64,000 bases of DNA from Falsiroseomonas sp050563535 (GTDB taxonomy: Bacteria > Pseudomonadota > Alphaproteobacteria > Acetobacterales > Acetobacteraceae). A program made the translations under genes and the position numbers. The stretch covers positions 124,001-188,000 of the forward strand of contig NZ_JBNXUO010000001.1 in assembly GCF_050563535.1 (NCBI RefSeq). The letters are read 5' to 3'. Positions within the stretch are counted from its first letter, which is position 1. Each line of letters opens with the position of its first letter. Below are positions 1 through 9,446 of the stretch, piece by piece. The notes below the pieces were generated by a model, which made no database searches, was not told the origin of the DNA, and saw only the letters and a program-made list of their open reading frames with translations.

Positions 1-773
1 AGGCCCTTGTTCCGCGCCTGCACCGCCAGCGTGTCCACCGCGCCCCCCACCAGGCCACGGAGCGAGAAGGGCAGGCTCTCCAGCTCCATCCGCCCCGCCT
101 CGATCTTCGAGAAGTCGAGAAGGTCGTCGATGATCCGCAGCAGCGCACCCGCGCTCTCCCGCATCACCGCGATGCAGCGCGCCTGGCCCTCGCCGGGCGG
201 CGTGCGTTCCAGCACCTCGATCATGCCGAGCACGCCGTTCATCGGCGTGCGGATCTCGTGCGACATGGCGGCGAGGAAGGCGGATTTCGCGCGGTTCGCC
301 GCTTCAGCCGCGTCGCGCGCGGCGGCAAGCTGGGCGTCCCGACGCGCGCGGTCGGCCCCGGGCGCCTCCCCCTGCGGCGCCGGCGCGGCGATCGCGGTGG
401 CCGCCAGCATCACCCCGTCCGGCAGGCGGCGGAGAAGGATGCGGAAGCGGCGGCCCCCGGGGGTGAGCCAGTCGGTCGCGCGCTCCTCCCCGCCCGCCCC
501 GGGCAGCCAGGTGGCAGGGTCCCCGGGCGCCGCGACGGCAGGGTTGAGGTGGGCGGCGTGCCGGCCGATGGCGGCCAGCACCCCGCTGAGCGTCGCGCCC
601 GGCCGCAGCGCCGCATCCCCTTCCGGCAGCAGCTCGCGCATCTGCGGGTTGGCCGAGGCGAGCCGCCCGTCGGCGGCGAACAGGGCGAGGGGCTCCCCGA
701 GATGGAGGAAGGCCTGCGCCTGCAGCCGGGCGGTCTCCTCCGGCGTCGGCACGGGGTGGAGAAGGGGGTGCAT
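1..773 (-). CDS. Histidine kinase, 3' end beyond the window
   Basis: Partial sensor histidine kinase; 257 codons are visible. The N-terminus (about residues 15-125) looks like a PAS-type fold with no membrane segment, so the sensor is probably cytoplasmic. A helical linker leads to the dimerisation/phosphoacceptor box SHEIRTPMNGVLGM, with the phosphorylated His at residue 172, then the typical DDLLDFSKIEAGRMELE stretch. The ATPase domain, and any receiver domain of a hybrid kinase, would lie outside the window. The start is the first ATG in this frame. It is divergent from the OmpR-type regulator at 928, which is the likely partner by position; the pairing is inference. Confidence 0.9.
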   Translation of the reverse strand, partial: MHPLLHPVPTPEETARLQAQAFLHLGEPLALFAADGRLASANPQMRELLPEGDAALRPGATLSGVLAAIGRHAAHLNPAVAAPGDPATWLPGAGGEERATDWLTPGGRRFRILLRRLPDGVMLAATAIAAPAPQGEAPGADRARRDAQLAAARDAAEAANRAKSAFLAAMSHEIRTPMNGVLGMIEVLERTPPGEGQARCIAVMRESAGALLRIIDDLLDFSKIEAGRMELESLPFSLRGLVGGAVDTLAVQARNKG

Positions 774-927
774 CGGCGCAGCATGGCCGCTTTCGCGCCA
801 TCCCGCAGCGGGGGCACCGCGCCGGAGCGTTTCGCCTGTTTCATCGGCCGTCCGCCCCGGCGCACGGGAATCCCCTTGGCGCGGCCCGGCGCGGGTTGCA
901 CTCTGCGCCGCCGCTCCGGGGGGTCCG

Positions 928-1662
<735 letters not shown>

Positions 1663-1678
1663 ACCCCGGCCCGCCCGG

Positions 1679-2380
1679 TCAATGCCGCTGCGCGGCCCAG
1701 GCGATGGCCGTGCGCGCGAGCGCGTCGATCGTGTCGCAGACCGGGAAGGGCAGGGCGGGGCCGGCGGCGATGCCGAGCGGGATCTCCGTGCAGCCCAGCA
1801 CCACCGCGCGCGCTCCGCGAGCCACCAGCACGCGCGCCGCCTCGGCCAGCGGGCGATGGGCCTCGGCGACGCGGTTCGCCTTCACCTCGGCGATGGCGGG
1901 GGAGACGAGGCGCCGCATCTCCTCGGGCGAGGGGACGAGGCAGCGCCAGCCCCGCGGCTCCAGACGGTCCTGGTAGAGCCGCATCGCCAGCGTGCCCTCC
2001 GTGCCCATCACCCCGATCGGACCTGGCGCGACGCCAAGCCGCCGCAGCTCCGCCTCCGCCGCGTCGACGATGTGCAGGATCGGCAGCGTCGTCGCCGCCT
2101 GCATCGCGTCGAACCAGCCATGGGCGGTGTTGCAGGGGATGGCGACGGCGCCGCAGCCCGCCCCCTCCAGCCCGCGCAGGCCACGCAGCAGCGCGGGCAG
2201 CGGGTCCTCCCCGCCGCCCAGGCGGGCCGCCGTGCGGTCCGGCACGCGCGGGTCGGACCACAGCACGGAGGGGACATGGTCCTGGTCGCGCGCCGCCGGC
2301 GTCAGCAGCGTCAGGCGCAGCATGAACTGCGCGGAGGCCAGCGGCCCCATGCCGCCGAGGACGCCGAGGATGCGTGTCAT
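1679..2380 (-). CDS. Aspartate/glutamate racemase family protein
   Basis: 233 residues of the Asp/Glu racemase superfamily. It shows the N-terminal GVLGGMGPLAS motif and the two catalytic cysteines expected for cofactor-independent racemisation: Cys83 in IPCNTAHGW and Cys197 in LGCTEIP. The substrate is an amino acid such as aspartate, but relatives act on other substrates, so specificity is open. Its ATG overlaps the stop of the upstream TauE/SafE gene (ATGA), so the two are one translationally coupled operon. This pairing suggests that the exporter and racemase handle related acids, which is inference. It converges on the response regulator gene with only 16 bp between stops. Confidence 0.92.
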   Translation of the reverse strand: MTRILGVLGGMGPLASAQFMLRLTLLTPAARDQDHVPSVLWSDPRVPDRTAARLGGGEDPLPALLRGLRGLEGAGCGAVAIPCNTAHGWFDAMQAATTLPILHIVDAAEAELRRLGVAPGPIGVMGTEGTLAMRLYQDRLEPRGWRCLVPSPEEMRRLVSPAIAEVKANRVAEAHRPLAEAARVLVARGARAVVLGCTEIPLGIAAGPALPFPVCDTIDALARTAIAWAAQRH

Positions 2381-3141
2381 AGGCCCAGCCCGTCCCACAC
2401 CAGCTTCGTGCCGCTCATGCCCAGCATGACGTAGATGATCCTGTAGAAGACCACGTCGCTCATCCGCCCCGCCAGCCAGACGCCGAGCCGCACGCCGACC
2501 GGCGCCAGCGGCAGCAGCAGCAGGCTGGTCAGCAGGTTGCCCGCGGAAAGCTGCCCGAGGAAGTAGTAGGGCACGAGCTTGACGTAGTTCATCACGCCGA
2601 AGAACACGACCGTGGTCGCCGCCAGCGCCCCGCGGTCGAGCCGCAGCGGATAGAGATAGACCGCCAGCGGCGGCCCTCCGGCATGCGCGATGGTGGAGGT
2701 GAAGCCCGACACCGCGCCCCAGAAGCCCCCCTTCGCCCGGTTCGGCGCCGAGGCGGGTGGCGCCGCGCGCCCCGGCCGCGCCTGCCACAGGCTGCGCGCC
2801 AGGAAGACCAGCGCGATGGCCCCGACCATCAGCTTCACCGCCCGGTCGCCCATCGTCCCGAAGGCGGCGGTGCCGAGCGCGATGCCCGCCAGGCCGCCCG
2901 GCAGCACGGCGAGCAATTCCCGCCGGCTCCACCGCCCCCACCAGGCCCGCAGGCCGGCGATGTCCATGGCGCAGAGCACCGGCAGCGCGATGCCGGCCGC
3001 CTGCGGCGCGGGGATGGCCAGCGCCATCAGCGGCACCGCCAGGTTGCCCCCGCCCGACGCGAAGCCGCCCTTGCTGATGCCGGAGACGAGGAAGGCGGGG
3101 ATGGCGAGCGCCCAGAAGAGCGGGTCCGTGATGATGGGCAT
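2377..3141 (-). CDS. TauE/SafE family sulfite/anion exporter
   Basis: 254-residue integral membrane protein made almost wholly of hydrophobic helices, opening with an ISKGGFASGGGNLAVPLM segment as in TauE/SafE (DUF81) permeases. Members export sulfite, sulfoacetate or other organic anions. The exact substrate is unknown. It is first in a two-gene operon with the racemase (4-bp overlap) and divergent from a second, different TauE/SafE gene at 3284. The 142-bp divergent spacer should hold both promoters, but I see no convincing operator there. Confidence 0.9.
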   Translation of the reverse strand: MPIITDPLFWALAIPAFLVSGISKGGFASGGGNLAVPLMALAIPAPQAAGIALPVLCAMDIAGLRAWWGRWSRRELLAVLPGGLAGIALGTAAFGTMGDRAVKLMVGAIALVFLARSLWQARPGRAAPPASAPNRAKGGFWGAVSGFTSTIAHAGGPPLAVYLYPLRLDRGALAATTVVFFGVMNYVKLVPYYFLGQLSAGNLLTSLLLLPLAPVGVRLGVWLAGRMSDVVFYRIIYVMLGMSGTKLVWDGLGL

Positions 3142-3283
3142 GCGCGCAGCCTAGCCCCGGGCCCCGCCGGGCGGCAGCCGATTCAGGCGGCGATGCATGG
3201 CTGCCTGTCCCGACATGCGGGTGACGCAGGCCCCCCGAGGCCTTATGTCGCGCCCGCTGACCTTTTCCGCGGGACCGATTCCG

Positions 3284-4114
3284 ATGGACTTCATGCAAGA
3301 CCCGATCTGGCTCGCCGGCCTCGCCGCGGCGATGGCGGTCACTGGCCTGGTGTCGGGCACGCTCGCGGGGCTGCTCGGCGTCGGGGGCGGCATCGTCATC
3401 GTGCCGGTGCTGTTCAACGTCTTCCCGCTGTTCGGCATCGCGGAGGCGGTGCAGATGAAGCTCGCGGTCGGGACCAGCCTGGCCACCATCATCCCGACCT
3501 CCATCCAGTCCGCGCGGAAGCACTTCGCCAAGGGCACGATGGATGTCGCGCTGCTGCGCAGCCTTGCGCCTTCCATCGCGGTGGGCGTGCTGCTCGGCAC
3601 CCTGCTGGCGATCTGGCTGAAGGGCGGGGCGCTGACGCTGGTCTTCGCGCTGGTCGCCGTTGCGGTCGCGCTGAACATGGGCCTGACGGGGGTGGAATGG
3701 CGCCTGCGGGAGAGCTTCCCCTCCGGCGCGCCGCGGCACGGCATCGGCGGCTTCATCGGCACGGTCAGCGCCATGATGGGCATCGGCGGCGGCACGGTGG
3801 GGGTGCCGATCCTGTCGATGTTCGGCGCGCCGATCCGCGGCGCGGTCGCCACCGCCAGCGCCTTCGGCATCATCATCGCGGTGCCGGCGACCATCGGCTT
3901 CGTCTGGGCGGGATTGGGCAATCCGCTGCTGCCGCCGGCCAGCCTCGGCTACGTCAACCTGATCGGCTTCGCGCTGATCGTGCCGACCTCGATGCTGGCG
4001 GCGCCCTGGGGCGTGAAGCTGGCGCACAGCATCCCGCCGCTTCTGCTGAAGCGCGCCTTCGCCGCCTTCCTGGCGGTCACCGCGCTCCGGATGTTCTACA
4101 GCCTGCTGGCCTGA
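3284..4114 (+). CDS. TauE/SafE family permease
   Basis: 276-residue membrane protein of the TauE/SafE family. The family's two pseudo-repeats are visible: SGTLAGLLGVGGGIVIVP near residue 23 and the repeated glycine-rich motif MMGIGGGTVGVPILSMFG after the middle. It probably exports sulfite or small organic anions across the inner membrane. In-frame ATG codons also exist at 3197 and 3245; I chose 3284 (MDFMQDPIW) because the hydrophobic N-terminus begins there and the upstream residues look non-coding. It differs clearly from the divergent paralogue at 2377-3141, so this is not a recent duplication. Confidence 0.9.
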   Translation: MDFMQDPIWLAGLAAAMAVTGLVSGTLAGLLGVGGGIVIVPVLFNVFPLFGIAEAVQMKLAVGTSLATIIPTSIQSARKHFAKGTMDVALLRSLAPSIAVGVLLGTLLAIWLKGGALTLVFALVAVAVALNMGLTGVEWRLRESFPSGAPRHGIGGFIGTVSAMMGIGGGTVGVPILSMFGAPIRGAVATASAFGIIIAVPATIGFVWAGLGNPLLPPASLGYVNLIGFALIVPTSMLAAPWGVKLAHSIPPLLLKRAFAAFLAVTALRMFYSLLA

Positions 4115-4138
4115 GGCCGGCGGGCCCTGGCGGGCGGA

Positions 4139-5845
4139 TCACGGCCGCCAGGGCAGGGTGCCCGCCGGCAGCCGCCGCGCCGCCAGCGTCGCCGCCGCCA
4201 TCAGCGCCGCCATCAGGCCGAGCGCCAGGCAGGACACCGCGGCGGCGAGCGGCGACTGGCCGCTTTCCTGAAGACCGAAGACCAGCACGCCGAGCGTCTG
4301 CGTCCCCGGCCCGTAGAGCAGGGAGGAGACGGTCACCTCGTTCACCGCGGTGATCGCCACCAGGATGCCGCCCGCAGCGAGGGCCGGGGCCATCGGCGGC
4401 AGGTGGACGCGCAGGATGCGCCGCCACGCCCCCGCCCCCATCCCGCGCGCCGCATCGTCGAGCAGCGGGTCGAGCCGCGCCGCCGCCGCCGCCGCCGGAC
4501 GCAACGCCAGCGCCTGGAAGCGGGTGAGATAGGCGAACAGGATCAGGCCGAGCGTGCCGTACAGCGCGCCCCCGCCCGGCAGCGTCAGCACCACCAGGAT
4601 CGCCGCCACCCCCGTGCAGGCGCCAGGCAGCGCATAGGGCAGGTCCGCCGCGGCCCCCGCCGCGCGCACCGCCCGCGCGCGCATCGCCAGTGCCACCGGC
4701 AGCGCCGTCGCCGCCAGCAGCACCGCCGCGCCGAGCGACAGCAGCAGCGAATTCGCGAAGGCCGCGGCGGTGTTCGCCCCCGGCGCCAGCGCGGCGGCGA
4801 AGTGCCGCGTGGTGGCCGTCGCGGCCGTCAGCTCCACCCCGAGCGCCGGCACCAGCGCCGCCGCCACCAGCGCCGCCAGCGGCAGGCCGAGCACCACCAG
4901 CAGATAGGCCAGCACCGCCGCAATCACGCCGCTGCGCGCCCGCCCCAGCGGCAGCGGCGCGAAGCCCATCCTTCCCGAAGCCGGTACCCGCCGCGCCGCC
5001 CCGGCCTGGACCAGCAGCGCGGGCGCCGCCATCGCCGCCAGCAGCAGGGCGAGCGACGCCGCCTGCGCCAGCGATGCCGCCCCGCCGGAGGACAGCCGCT
5101 GCCAGATCATCACCGGCAGCACCGGCACCCGCGCCGGGATGCCGATCAGCGCGCCCACGCCGAAATTGCCGAGCGCCGCGACATAGGCGAGCCCCGCCCC
5201 CGCCAGCAGCCCCGGTGCCAGCAGCGGCCAGACCGCGCGGCGCAGCGCCTGCCCCGGCCCGGCGCCCAGCCCGCGGGCGGCCAGCACCACCTCGCCCGGG
5301 ACCCGTCGCAGCAGCGCCGCGACGGCCAGCATCACCAGCGGCGCCCCCTGCACGCCGAGCAGCACCACCATGCCCGCCGGGCCGTGGACCGGATTGGGCG
5401 TGCCGATCGGCGGCGCCAGGTCGAGCGCCAGCAGCAGGGGAGAGGCCGGGCCGCCCGCCTGGATCCAGCCCAGCGCCATGACCTGCGCCGGCACCAGTGC
5501 CGGCAGCACCGCGCAGAAGACCAGCACGGGGCGTCCCGGAACCTCGCGCAGCAGCAGCGCCCAGGCCAGCGCCGCGCCGATCACCGTCGCCAGCCCCGCC
5601 GCGCCGAGCGAGACGAGCAGCGAGTTCAGCGCCGCGCGCCACACCGCCGCTTCGGCGAGCATGGCGCCGAGCGCCGGCCCGCCCAGCGCCTCGGCCAGCA
5701 GGCGGAGCAGCGGCACCGCGCCGATGAGGATCAGCCAGCCCGCCGCCGCCGCCGGCAGCCCCCAGGCGGCGCCTGCGCGGCGGGCCGCGCGCATCGCCCC
5801 GCTTCCCGCCGCGCCGGCGGGCCGGGGCCGGTCCCGGCGCATCAC
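4139..5845 (-). CDS. ABC transporter permease, Fe(III)/FbpB-like, fused double permease
   Basis: 568-residue permease with two homologous membrane halves, as in FbpB/ThiP-type permeases that replace a pair of subunits with one chain. Each half carries the cytoplasmic coupling loop for an ATPase: the first reads ARGLGAGPGQALRRAVWPLL, the second AARGMGAGAWRRILRVHLPP. It should import a small anion or chelated metal. Its ATG overlaps the stop of the binding-protein gene by 4 bp. No ATP-binding subunit follows: the next gene is convergent. It must therefore borrow an ATPase encoded elsewhere. It resembles the permease at 31296-32978 in layout but is clearly different in sequence. Confidence 0.92.
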   Translation of the reverse strand: MMRRDRPRPAGAAGSGAMRAARRAGAAWGLPAAAAGWLILIGAVPLLRLLAEALGGPALGAMLAEAAVWRAALNSLLVSLGAAGLATVIGAALAWALLLREVPGRPVLVFCAVLPALVPAQVMALGWIQAGGPASPLLLALDLAPPIGTPNPVHGPAGMVVLLGVQGAPLVMLAVAALLRRVPGEVVLAARGLGAGPGQALRRAVWPLLAPGLLAGAGLAYVAALGNFGVGALIGIPARVPVLPVMIWQRLSSGGAASLAQAASLALLLAAMAAPALLVQAGAARRVPASGRMGFAPLPLGRARSGVIAAVLAYLLVVLGLPLAALVAAALVPALGVELTAATATTRHFAAALAPGANTAAAFANSLLLSLGAAVLLAATALPVALAMRARAVRAAGAAADLPYALPGACTGVAAILVVLTLPGGGALYGTLGLILFAYLTRFQALALRPAAAAAARLDPLLDDAARGMGAGAWRRILRVHLPPMAPALAAGGILVAITAVNEVTVSSLLYGPGTQTLGVLVFGLQESGQSPLAAAVSCLALGLMAALMAAATLAARRLPAGTLPWRP

Positions 5846-6828
5846 CCCCCGGACAGCGCCGCGAAGCGCCGCAGCGTCTCCTCCTGCTCGCGCGCGGCGC
5901 GGGCGGCGTCGAACGGCATGGTGCGGATGCCGCGCGGGTCGGGGAAGCCGGGCGGGGGTGCAACCTCTGGGTCGGCGGGGAGGAAGCCCTGGCGGGATGC
6001 CAGTTCCTGCCCCTCACGCGACAGCAGGAAGCCCAGGAAGGCCAGCGCGGCGGGGACGTTGCGCGCGGTGGAGAGGATGGCCGCGGGTTCGGTGATGGCG
6101 CTGACCCCGTCCTCGGGGAAGACGAAGCGCAGCGGCGCGCCGGCCCGGGCTTCCCGGATCGGCAGGTAGTCGATGGCGATGCCGAAGGCGCGCTCCGCCC
6201 CCGCCACCGCCTGGATCACCGGCCCGTTGCCGCCGCGCGCCTGCACGCCATGGGCGACCAGGCGTTCGACATAGCCCCAGCCGAGCGCCGGGTTCTGCGC
6301 CAGCGCCAGCAGGTGGACGGCGGCCGCGCCGGAGACGGCGGGCGAGGGCATGGCCACCTGGTTGCGCGCGCGCGGCTGCAGCAGGTCCTCCCACCGCCGC
6401 GGCACGAAGGGCGCGCGGGCGTGGTGCAGGATGCCGGTGGTGATCAGCTTGGTGCCGAAATAGGTGCGCCCGGGGTCGATATGCTCGGCGGGGATGCCGC
6501 CGGTGGCCAGTTCGGGGCTCGGGCGCAGGCGGCCCTCGGCCTTCAGCGCCTCGAAGGTCAGGCTGTCCGCCAGCAGCAGCAGGTCGGGGCGTGGGGCGCC
6601 GGCGGCGATCTCGGCGCGCAGGCGGGTCATGATCTGGCCGGTGCCGCCGCGGATCCACTCCACCGCCACGGCCGGGTGGCGGCGGCGGAAGGCGTCCACC
6701 GTCTGCGCCGCGTCCGGCTCCAGCTGGGAGGTGTAGAGCACCAGCGGGCCGGAAGGCTGCTGCGCGCGGGCGTGCCGCGGCCATGCCGCCAGCCCTGCCA
6801 GCCCCAGGCCAAGATCGCGCCGCCGCAT
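5842..6828 (-). CDS. Extracellular solute-binding protein, iron/phosphonate-type ABC importer
   Basis: 328 residues. The N-terminus (MRRRDLGLGLAGLAAW then RHARA) is a Tat-like or Sec signal peptide with cleavage near ARAQQ. The mature part begins LVLYTSQLEPDAAQTVDAF, the classic opening of the Fe(III)/thiamine/2-aminoethylphosphonate binding-protein family. The conserved ligand loop near PDLLLLADSLTFEALK is present. It lacks the YSARHY-type tyrosine start seen in true ferric-binding relatives (compare 29456-30493), so iron is not assured. It forms a two-gene operon with the permease (ATGA overlap). Confidence 0.9.
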   Translation of the reverse strand: MRRRDLGLGLAGLAAWPRHARAQQPSGPLVLYTSQLEPDAAQTVDAFRRRHPAVAVEWIRGGTGQIMTRLRAEIAAGAPRPDLLLLADSLTFEALKAEGRLRPSPELATGGIPAEHIDPGRTYFGTKLITTGILHHARAPFVPRRWEDLLQPRARNQVAMPSPAVSGAAAVHLLALAQNPALGWGYVERLVAHGVQARGGNGPVIQAVAGAERAFGIAIDYLPIREARAGAPLRFVFPEDGVSAITEPAAILSTARNVPAALAFLGFLLSREGQELASRQGFLPADPEVAPPPGFPDPRGIRTMPFDAARAAREQEETLRRFAALSGG

Positions 6829-7015
6829 CCGCCACCCCTCCGTCCTGCCGCGGCCCGTCCAGCGCCCGGTCCGCGAAGGCGGACCCGCCCCGGCGGTGGA
6901 TCGGCCGCCCGATGGGCTGCCGCGACGTCATCCAGGAAACCGGGGCACGCTGTAGCGGCCCCGGGCGGAGCCGGGGAGGGGGGCTGCGTGACCTTCGCGT
7001 GGCAATCCCGCCCGG

Positions 7016-7663
7016 TCAGGGCTGCGTCATGAAATTGGATGTGGCGCTGGCGCGGGAGATGAGGGCGGTCAGCGCCGGGTCCTCATGCCCGTATTCGTCG
7101 GTCAGCACCTCCATCGGACAGAAATACTCGTGCGGCTGGGGCATCTGCGTCTTCAGGAAGCCGTCATAGATGCGCGACTTCAGGCCATACAGCACGCGCA
7201 TGTCGCGCACCGGCAGGACCAGCGGCTCCACCGGTGCTTCGCGCAGCAGGCGGATCAGCTGCCAGCGGGCGATGGTCTGGCCCGGCTCGACCGGCTCCAT
7301 CAGCCATGCGACCGGGCAGACCACGAGGAGGGAGGTGGTGGACGGGGCGAAGCGCGCGCGCTTGTCCTGCAGGTTGGAGATGGAACTGCAGGCCTCGATG
7401 CAGAGGATGTCCGCCCACCGGTCGGCCGGATCCGGGCTGAAATGCAGCCAGAGCCCGTCCGGGATGGTGCGGTAGGTGTTGGTGCCGGGCAGCTTCAGGA
7501 AGGGCTGGCCGACAGGCGACATGTCCGGCCGCCCGCGCAGCCAGGTGCCCGGTTGCTTCGCGCTGGGCCGCGAGCCGGGCGGGTGCTGCGGCCAACGGCG
7601 CAGGCGCATGCGGACGATGTCGTCAGCCCTGACCTTCGAAGGGGCGCGACGCCACTCTCTCAT
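7016..7663 (-). CDS. Hypothetical protein, unknown family
   Basis: 215 residues, no family recognised. The first 45 residues are Arg/Pro-rich and unlikely to be folded. The rest has normal composition with blocks such as TNTYRTIPDGLWLHFSPDP and MPQPHEYFCPMEVLTDEYGH, no signal peptide and no membrane segment. It is monocistronic and preceded by an unusual, relatively AT-rich leader with a plausible promoter and an inverted repeat over the -10 element, so it is probably regulated. An internal ATG at about residue 48 (MSPVGQPF) would give a shorter, better-composed protein; the true start is uncertain. Confidence 0.65.
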   Translation of the reverse strand: MREWRRAPSKVRADDIVRMRLRRWPQHPPGSRPSAKQPGTWLRGRPDMSPVGQPFLKLPGTNTYRTIPDGLWLHFSPDPADRWADILCIEACSSISNLQDKRARFAPSTTSLLVVCPVAWLMEPVEPGQTIARWQLIRLLREAPVEPLVLPVRDMRVLYGLKSRIYDGFLKTQMPQPHEYFCPMEVLTDEYGHEDPALTALISRASATSNFMTQP

Positions 7664-7685
7664 GGGTTTTGTGTTCTCCAGGCGA

Positions 7686-7704
7686 TATCAACTTATTGTT
7701 GATA
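7686..7704. promoter_or_regulatory. Inverted repeat, possible operator of the gene at 7016-7663
   Basis: TATCAAC-TTATT-GTTGATA is a perfect 7-bp inverted repeat with a 5-bp spacer. It overlaps the -10 element of the leftward promoter candidate and sits 23 bp before the start codon. That is a natural place for a repressor site. The binding protein is unknown. Confidence 0.45.
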
Positions 7705-7731
7705 ATCACGGCCATTCCCTTTCCGAATCAA
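7702..7731 (-). promoter_or_regulatory. Sigma-70-like promoter for the unknown gene at 7016-7663
   Basis: On the minus strand a -35-like TTGATT (7726-7731) is followed after 18 bp by a -10-like GATTAT (7702-7707), in an otherwise G+C-rich genome. Transcription would start just before the gene. Confidence 0.45.
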
Positions 7732-7784
7732 GGCACAATCGGCGCATGCAGGCTGTTTTTGCACGTTGAGGTTGAATGTTCCTG

Positions 7785-7796
7785 ATAAGTACTTAT
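7785..7796. repeat. 12-bp perfect palindrome in the control region
   Basis: ATAAGTACTTAT reads identically on both strands. A/T-rich 12-mers like this are rare in the window, and it lies about 120 bp upstream of the unknown gene. It may be a second regulator site; function unproven. Confidence 0.35.
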
Positions 7797-7920
7797 TCCT
7801 GGATTGGCCGTCAGCGAAGGACTGCACGTTCCTTAGGGATGCCGGTACCGGCGATCCTGGCAGGAGTATTCCTGGGAAGTCAGGATGCTGCCCGGCCGCC
7901 TTGAGACGGCACGCAAGCGA

Positions 7921-7950
7921 AAGCCCCGCCTGGCATCCCGGGCGGGGCTT
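7921..7950 (-). terminator. Hairpin terminator behind citrate synthase
   Basis: AAGCCCCGCC and GGCGGGGCTT form a perfect 10-bp stem around a 10-nt loop, 43 bp after the stop of the citrate synthase gene. On the minus strand the stem is followed by only a few scattered T residues, so it may stop RNA polymerase weakly or protect the 3' end. Confidence 0.6.
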
Positions 7951-7992
7951 GCTGTCCGTGGATGGAAGGGGACCTGCGTCCCCTCGGTCGTC

Positions 7993-9300
7993 TCAGCCGC
8001 GCCGGTCGACCGCCACGTAGTCGCGGCGGGCCGGGCCGGTGTAGATCTGGCGCGGACGGCCGATGCGCTGGGCCGGGTCCTCGATCATCTCCTTCCACTG
8101 CGACACCCAGCCGACGGTGCGCGCCACGGCGAAGATCACCGTGAACATGCTCGTCGGGATGCCCATCGCCTTGAGGATGATGCCCGAGTAGAAATCGACG
8201 TTCGGATACAGCTTGCGGCTGACGAAGTAGTCGTCTTCCAGCGCCACCTTTTCCAGCGCCATCGCCAGGTCCAGCAGCGGTTCGTCCTTGATGCCGAGTT
8301 CGCCGAGCACCTCGTGGCAGGACTGCTGCATGATCTTCGCGCGCGGGTCGAAGTTCTTGTACACGCGATGGCCGAAGCCCATCAGCTTCACGCCGGAGTT
8401 CTTGTCCTTCACCTTCTCGATGAAGGAGGGGATGTTGTCGACATGGCCGATCTCGGCCAGCATCTTCAGCACCGCCTCGTTCGCGCCGCCATGCGCCGGG
8501 CCCCACAGCGCCGCGATGCCCGCCGCGATGCAGGCGAAGGGGTTGGCGCCGGTCGAACCCGCGAGCCGCACGGTGGAGGTGGAGGCGTTCTGCTCGTGGT
8601 CCGCATGCAGGACCAGGATACGATCCATCGCCTTGGCCAGCACCGGCGAGACCTCGTAGGGCTCGGCCGGGACGGCGTTCAGCATGTAGAGGAAGTTCGC
8701 CGCGTAGCTCAGGTCGTTGCGCGGATAGACGAAGGGCTGGCCCAGCGCATACTTGTAGGCCATCGCCGCGATGGTCGGCACCTTCGCGATCAGCCGGAAG
8801 GCGGCGATGCGCCGCTGCTCCGGGTCGTTGATGTCGAGGTTGTCGTGGTAGAAGGCGGCGAGCGCGCCGACCACGCCGCACATCACCGCCATCGGGTGCG
8901 CGTCGCGGCGGAAGCCGTCGAAGAAGCGGCGGATCTGCTCATGCACCATCGTGTGGCGCGTCACGCCCCTGCGGAAGTCGGCAAGCTGCGCGGGCGTCGG
9001 CAGGTCGCCGTTCATCAGCAGATAGCAGACCTCGATGAAGTCGGAATTCTCGGCCAGCTGCTCGATCGGGTAGCCGCGGTACAGCAGCACGCCCTCGTCG
9101 CCGTCGATGTAGGTGATCTGGCTCTCGCAGCTCGCCGTCTCGCCATAGCCGGGGTCGAAGGTGAAGACGCCGAGATCCGCGTAGAGCTTGCGGATGTCCA
9201 CCACGTCGGGGCCGATCGAACCCTTCAGCACCGGAAGGCGGGTGCTGCGGTTGCTGCCGTCGAGCGTGAAGGTGACGGAGCCGTTGGGCGTGGTGGCCAT
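7993..9300 (-). CDS. gltA: Citrate synthase
   Basis: 435 residues, the usual length of type II hexameric citrate synthase. It condenses oxaloacetate with acetyl-CoA, the entry step of the TCA cycle. The catalytic residues are in place: His270 in GPAHGGANE, His311 in GFGHRVYKN and Asp369 in NVDFYSG; the LHADHEQNAST signature is at 231-241. The ATG chosen follows a GAGGA ribosome-binding site at the right distance; upstream codons in frame look non-coding. A promoter candidate lies at 9364-9393 and a hairpin follows the gene, so it is probably a single-gene transcript. Confidence 0.98.
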   Translation of the reverse strand: MATTPNGSVTFTLDGSNRSTRLPVLKGSIGPDVVDIRKLYADLGVFTFDPGYGETASCESQITYIDGDEGVLLYRGYPIEQLAENSDFIEVCYLLMNGDLPTPAQLADFRRGVTRHTMVHEQIRRFFDGFRRDAHPMAVMCGVVGALAAFYHDNLDINDPEQRRIAAFRLIAKVPTIAAMAYKYALGQPFVYPRNDLSYAANFLYMLNAVPAEPYEVSPVLAKAMDRILVLHADHEQNASTSTVRLAGSTGANPFACIAAGIAALWGPAHGGANEAVLKMLAEIGHVDNIPSFIEKVKDKNSGVKLMGFGHRVYKNFDPRAKIMQQSCHEVLGELGIKDEPLLDLAMALEKVALEDDYFVSRKLYPNVDFYSGIILKAMGIPTSMFTVIFAVARTVGWVSQWKEMIEDPAQRIGRPRQIYTGPARRDYVAVDRRG

Positions 9301-9363
9301 GTCCTGGATCCTCGCGGGGGGCTGGCGCCGCATGCTGCTCGCGGCACCGTTATGGTGCGGCGC

Positions 9364-9393
9364 AAGATAGAAGCGCCTGCGCCGGCTTGGCAA
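9364..9393 (-). promoter_or_regulatory. Promoter candidate for citrate synthase
   Basis: Minus-strand TTGCCA (9388-9393) and TATCTT (9364-9369), 18 bp apart, stand about 65 bp before the start codon of the citrate synthase gene. This fits a housekeeping promoter. Confidence 0.5.
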
Positions 9394-9446
9394 TCAGTCC
9401 CCCGGAGCGCCGGGCCAGCATATTCGCGTGCGGGGGAGGGGACCGC

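Larger units (their letters stand above)
7664..7992. other. Intergenic control region, locally AT-rich
   Basis: This 329-bp stretch without a gene lies between the start of the unknown gene (7663) and the stop of citrate synthase (7993). Its first 150 bp are far richer in A/T than the surrounding DNA. It contains a candidate promoter facing left (7702-7731), a 7-bp-stem inverted repeat (7686-7704), a 12-bp perfect palindrome ATAAGTACTTAT (7785-7796), a small hairpin at 7861-7874, and a strong G+C hairpin behind citrate synthase (7921-7950). I see no open frame with coding character. Confidence 0.7.

Noticed and set aside
1679..4114. Sulfonate catabolism locus with TauE/SafE and the ComDE-like enzyme
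   Set aside because: The TauE/SafE genes and the split decarboxylase are 43 kb apart, and no taurine or sulfoacetate enzyme is present.
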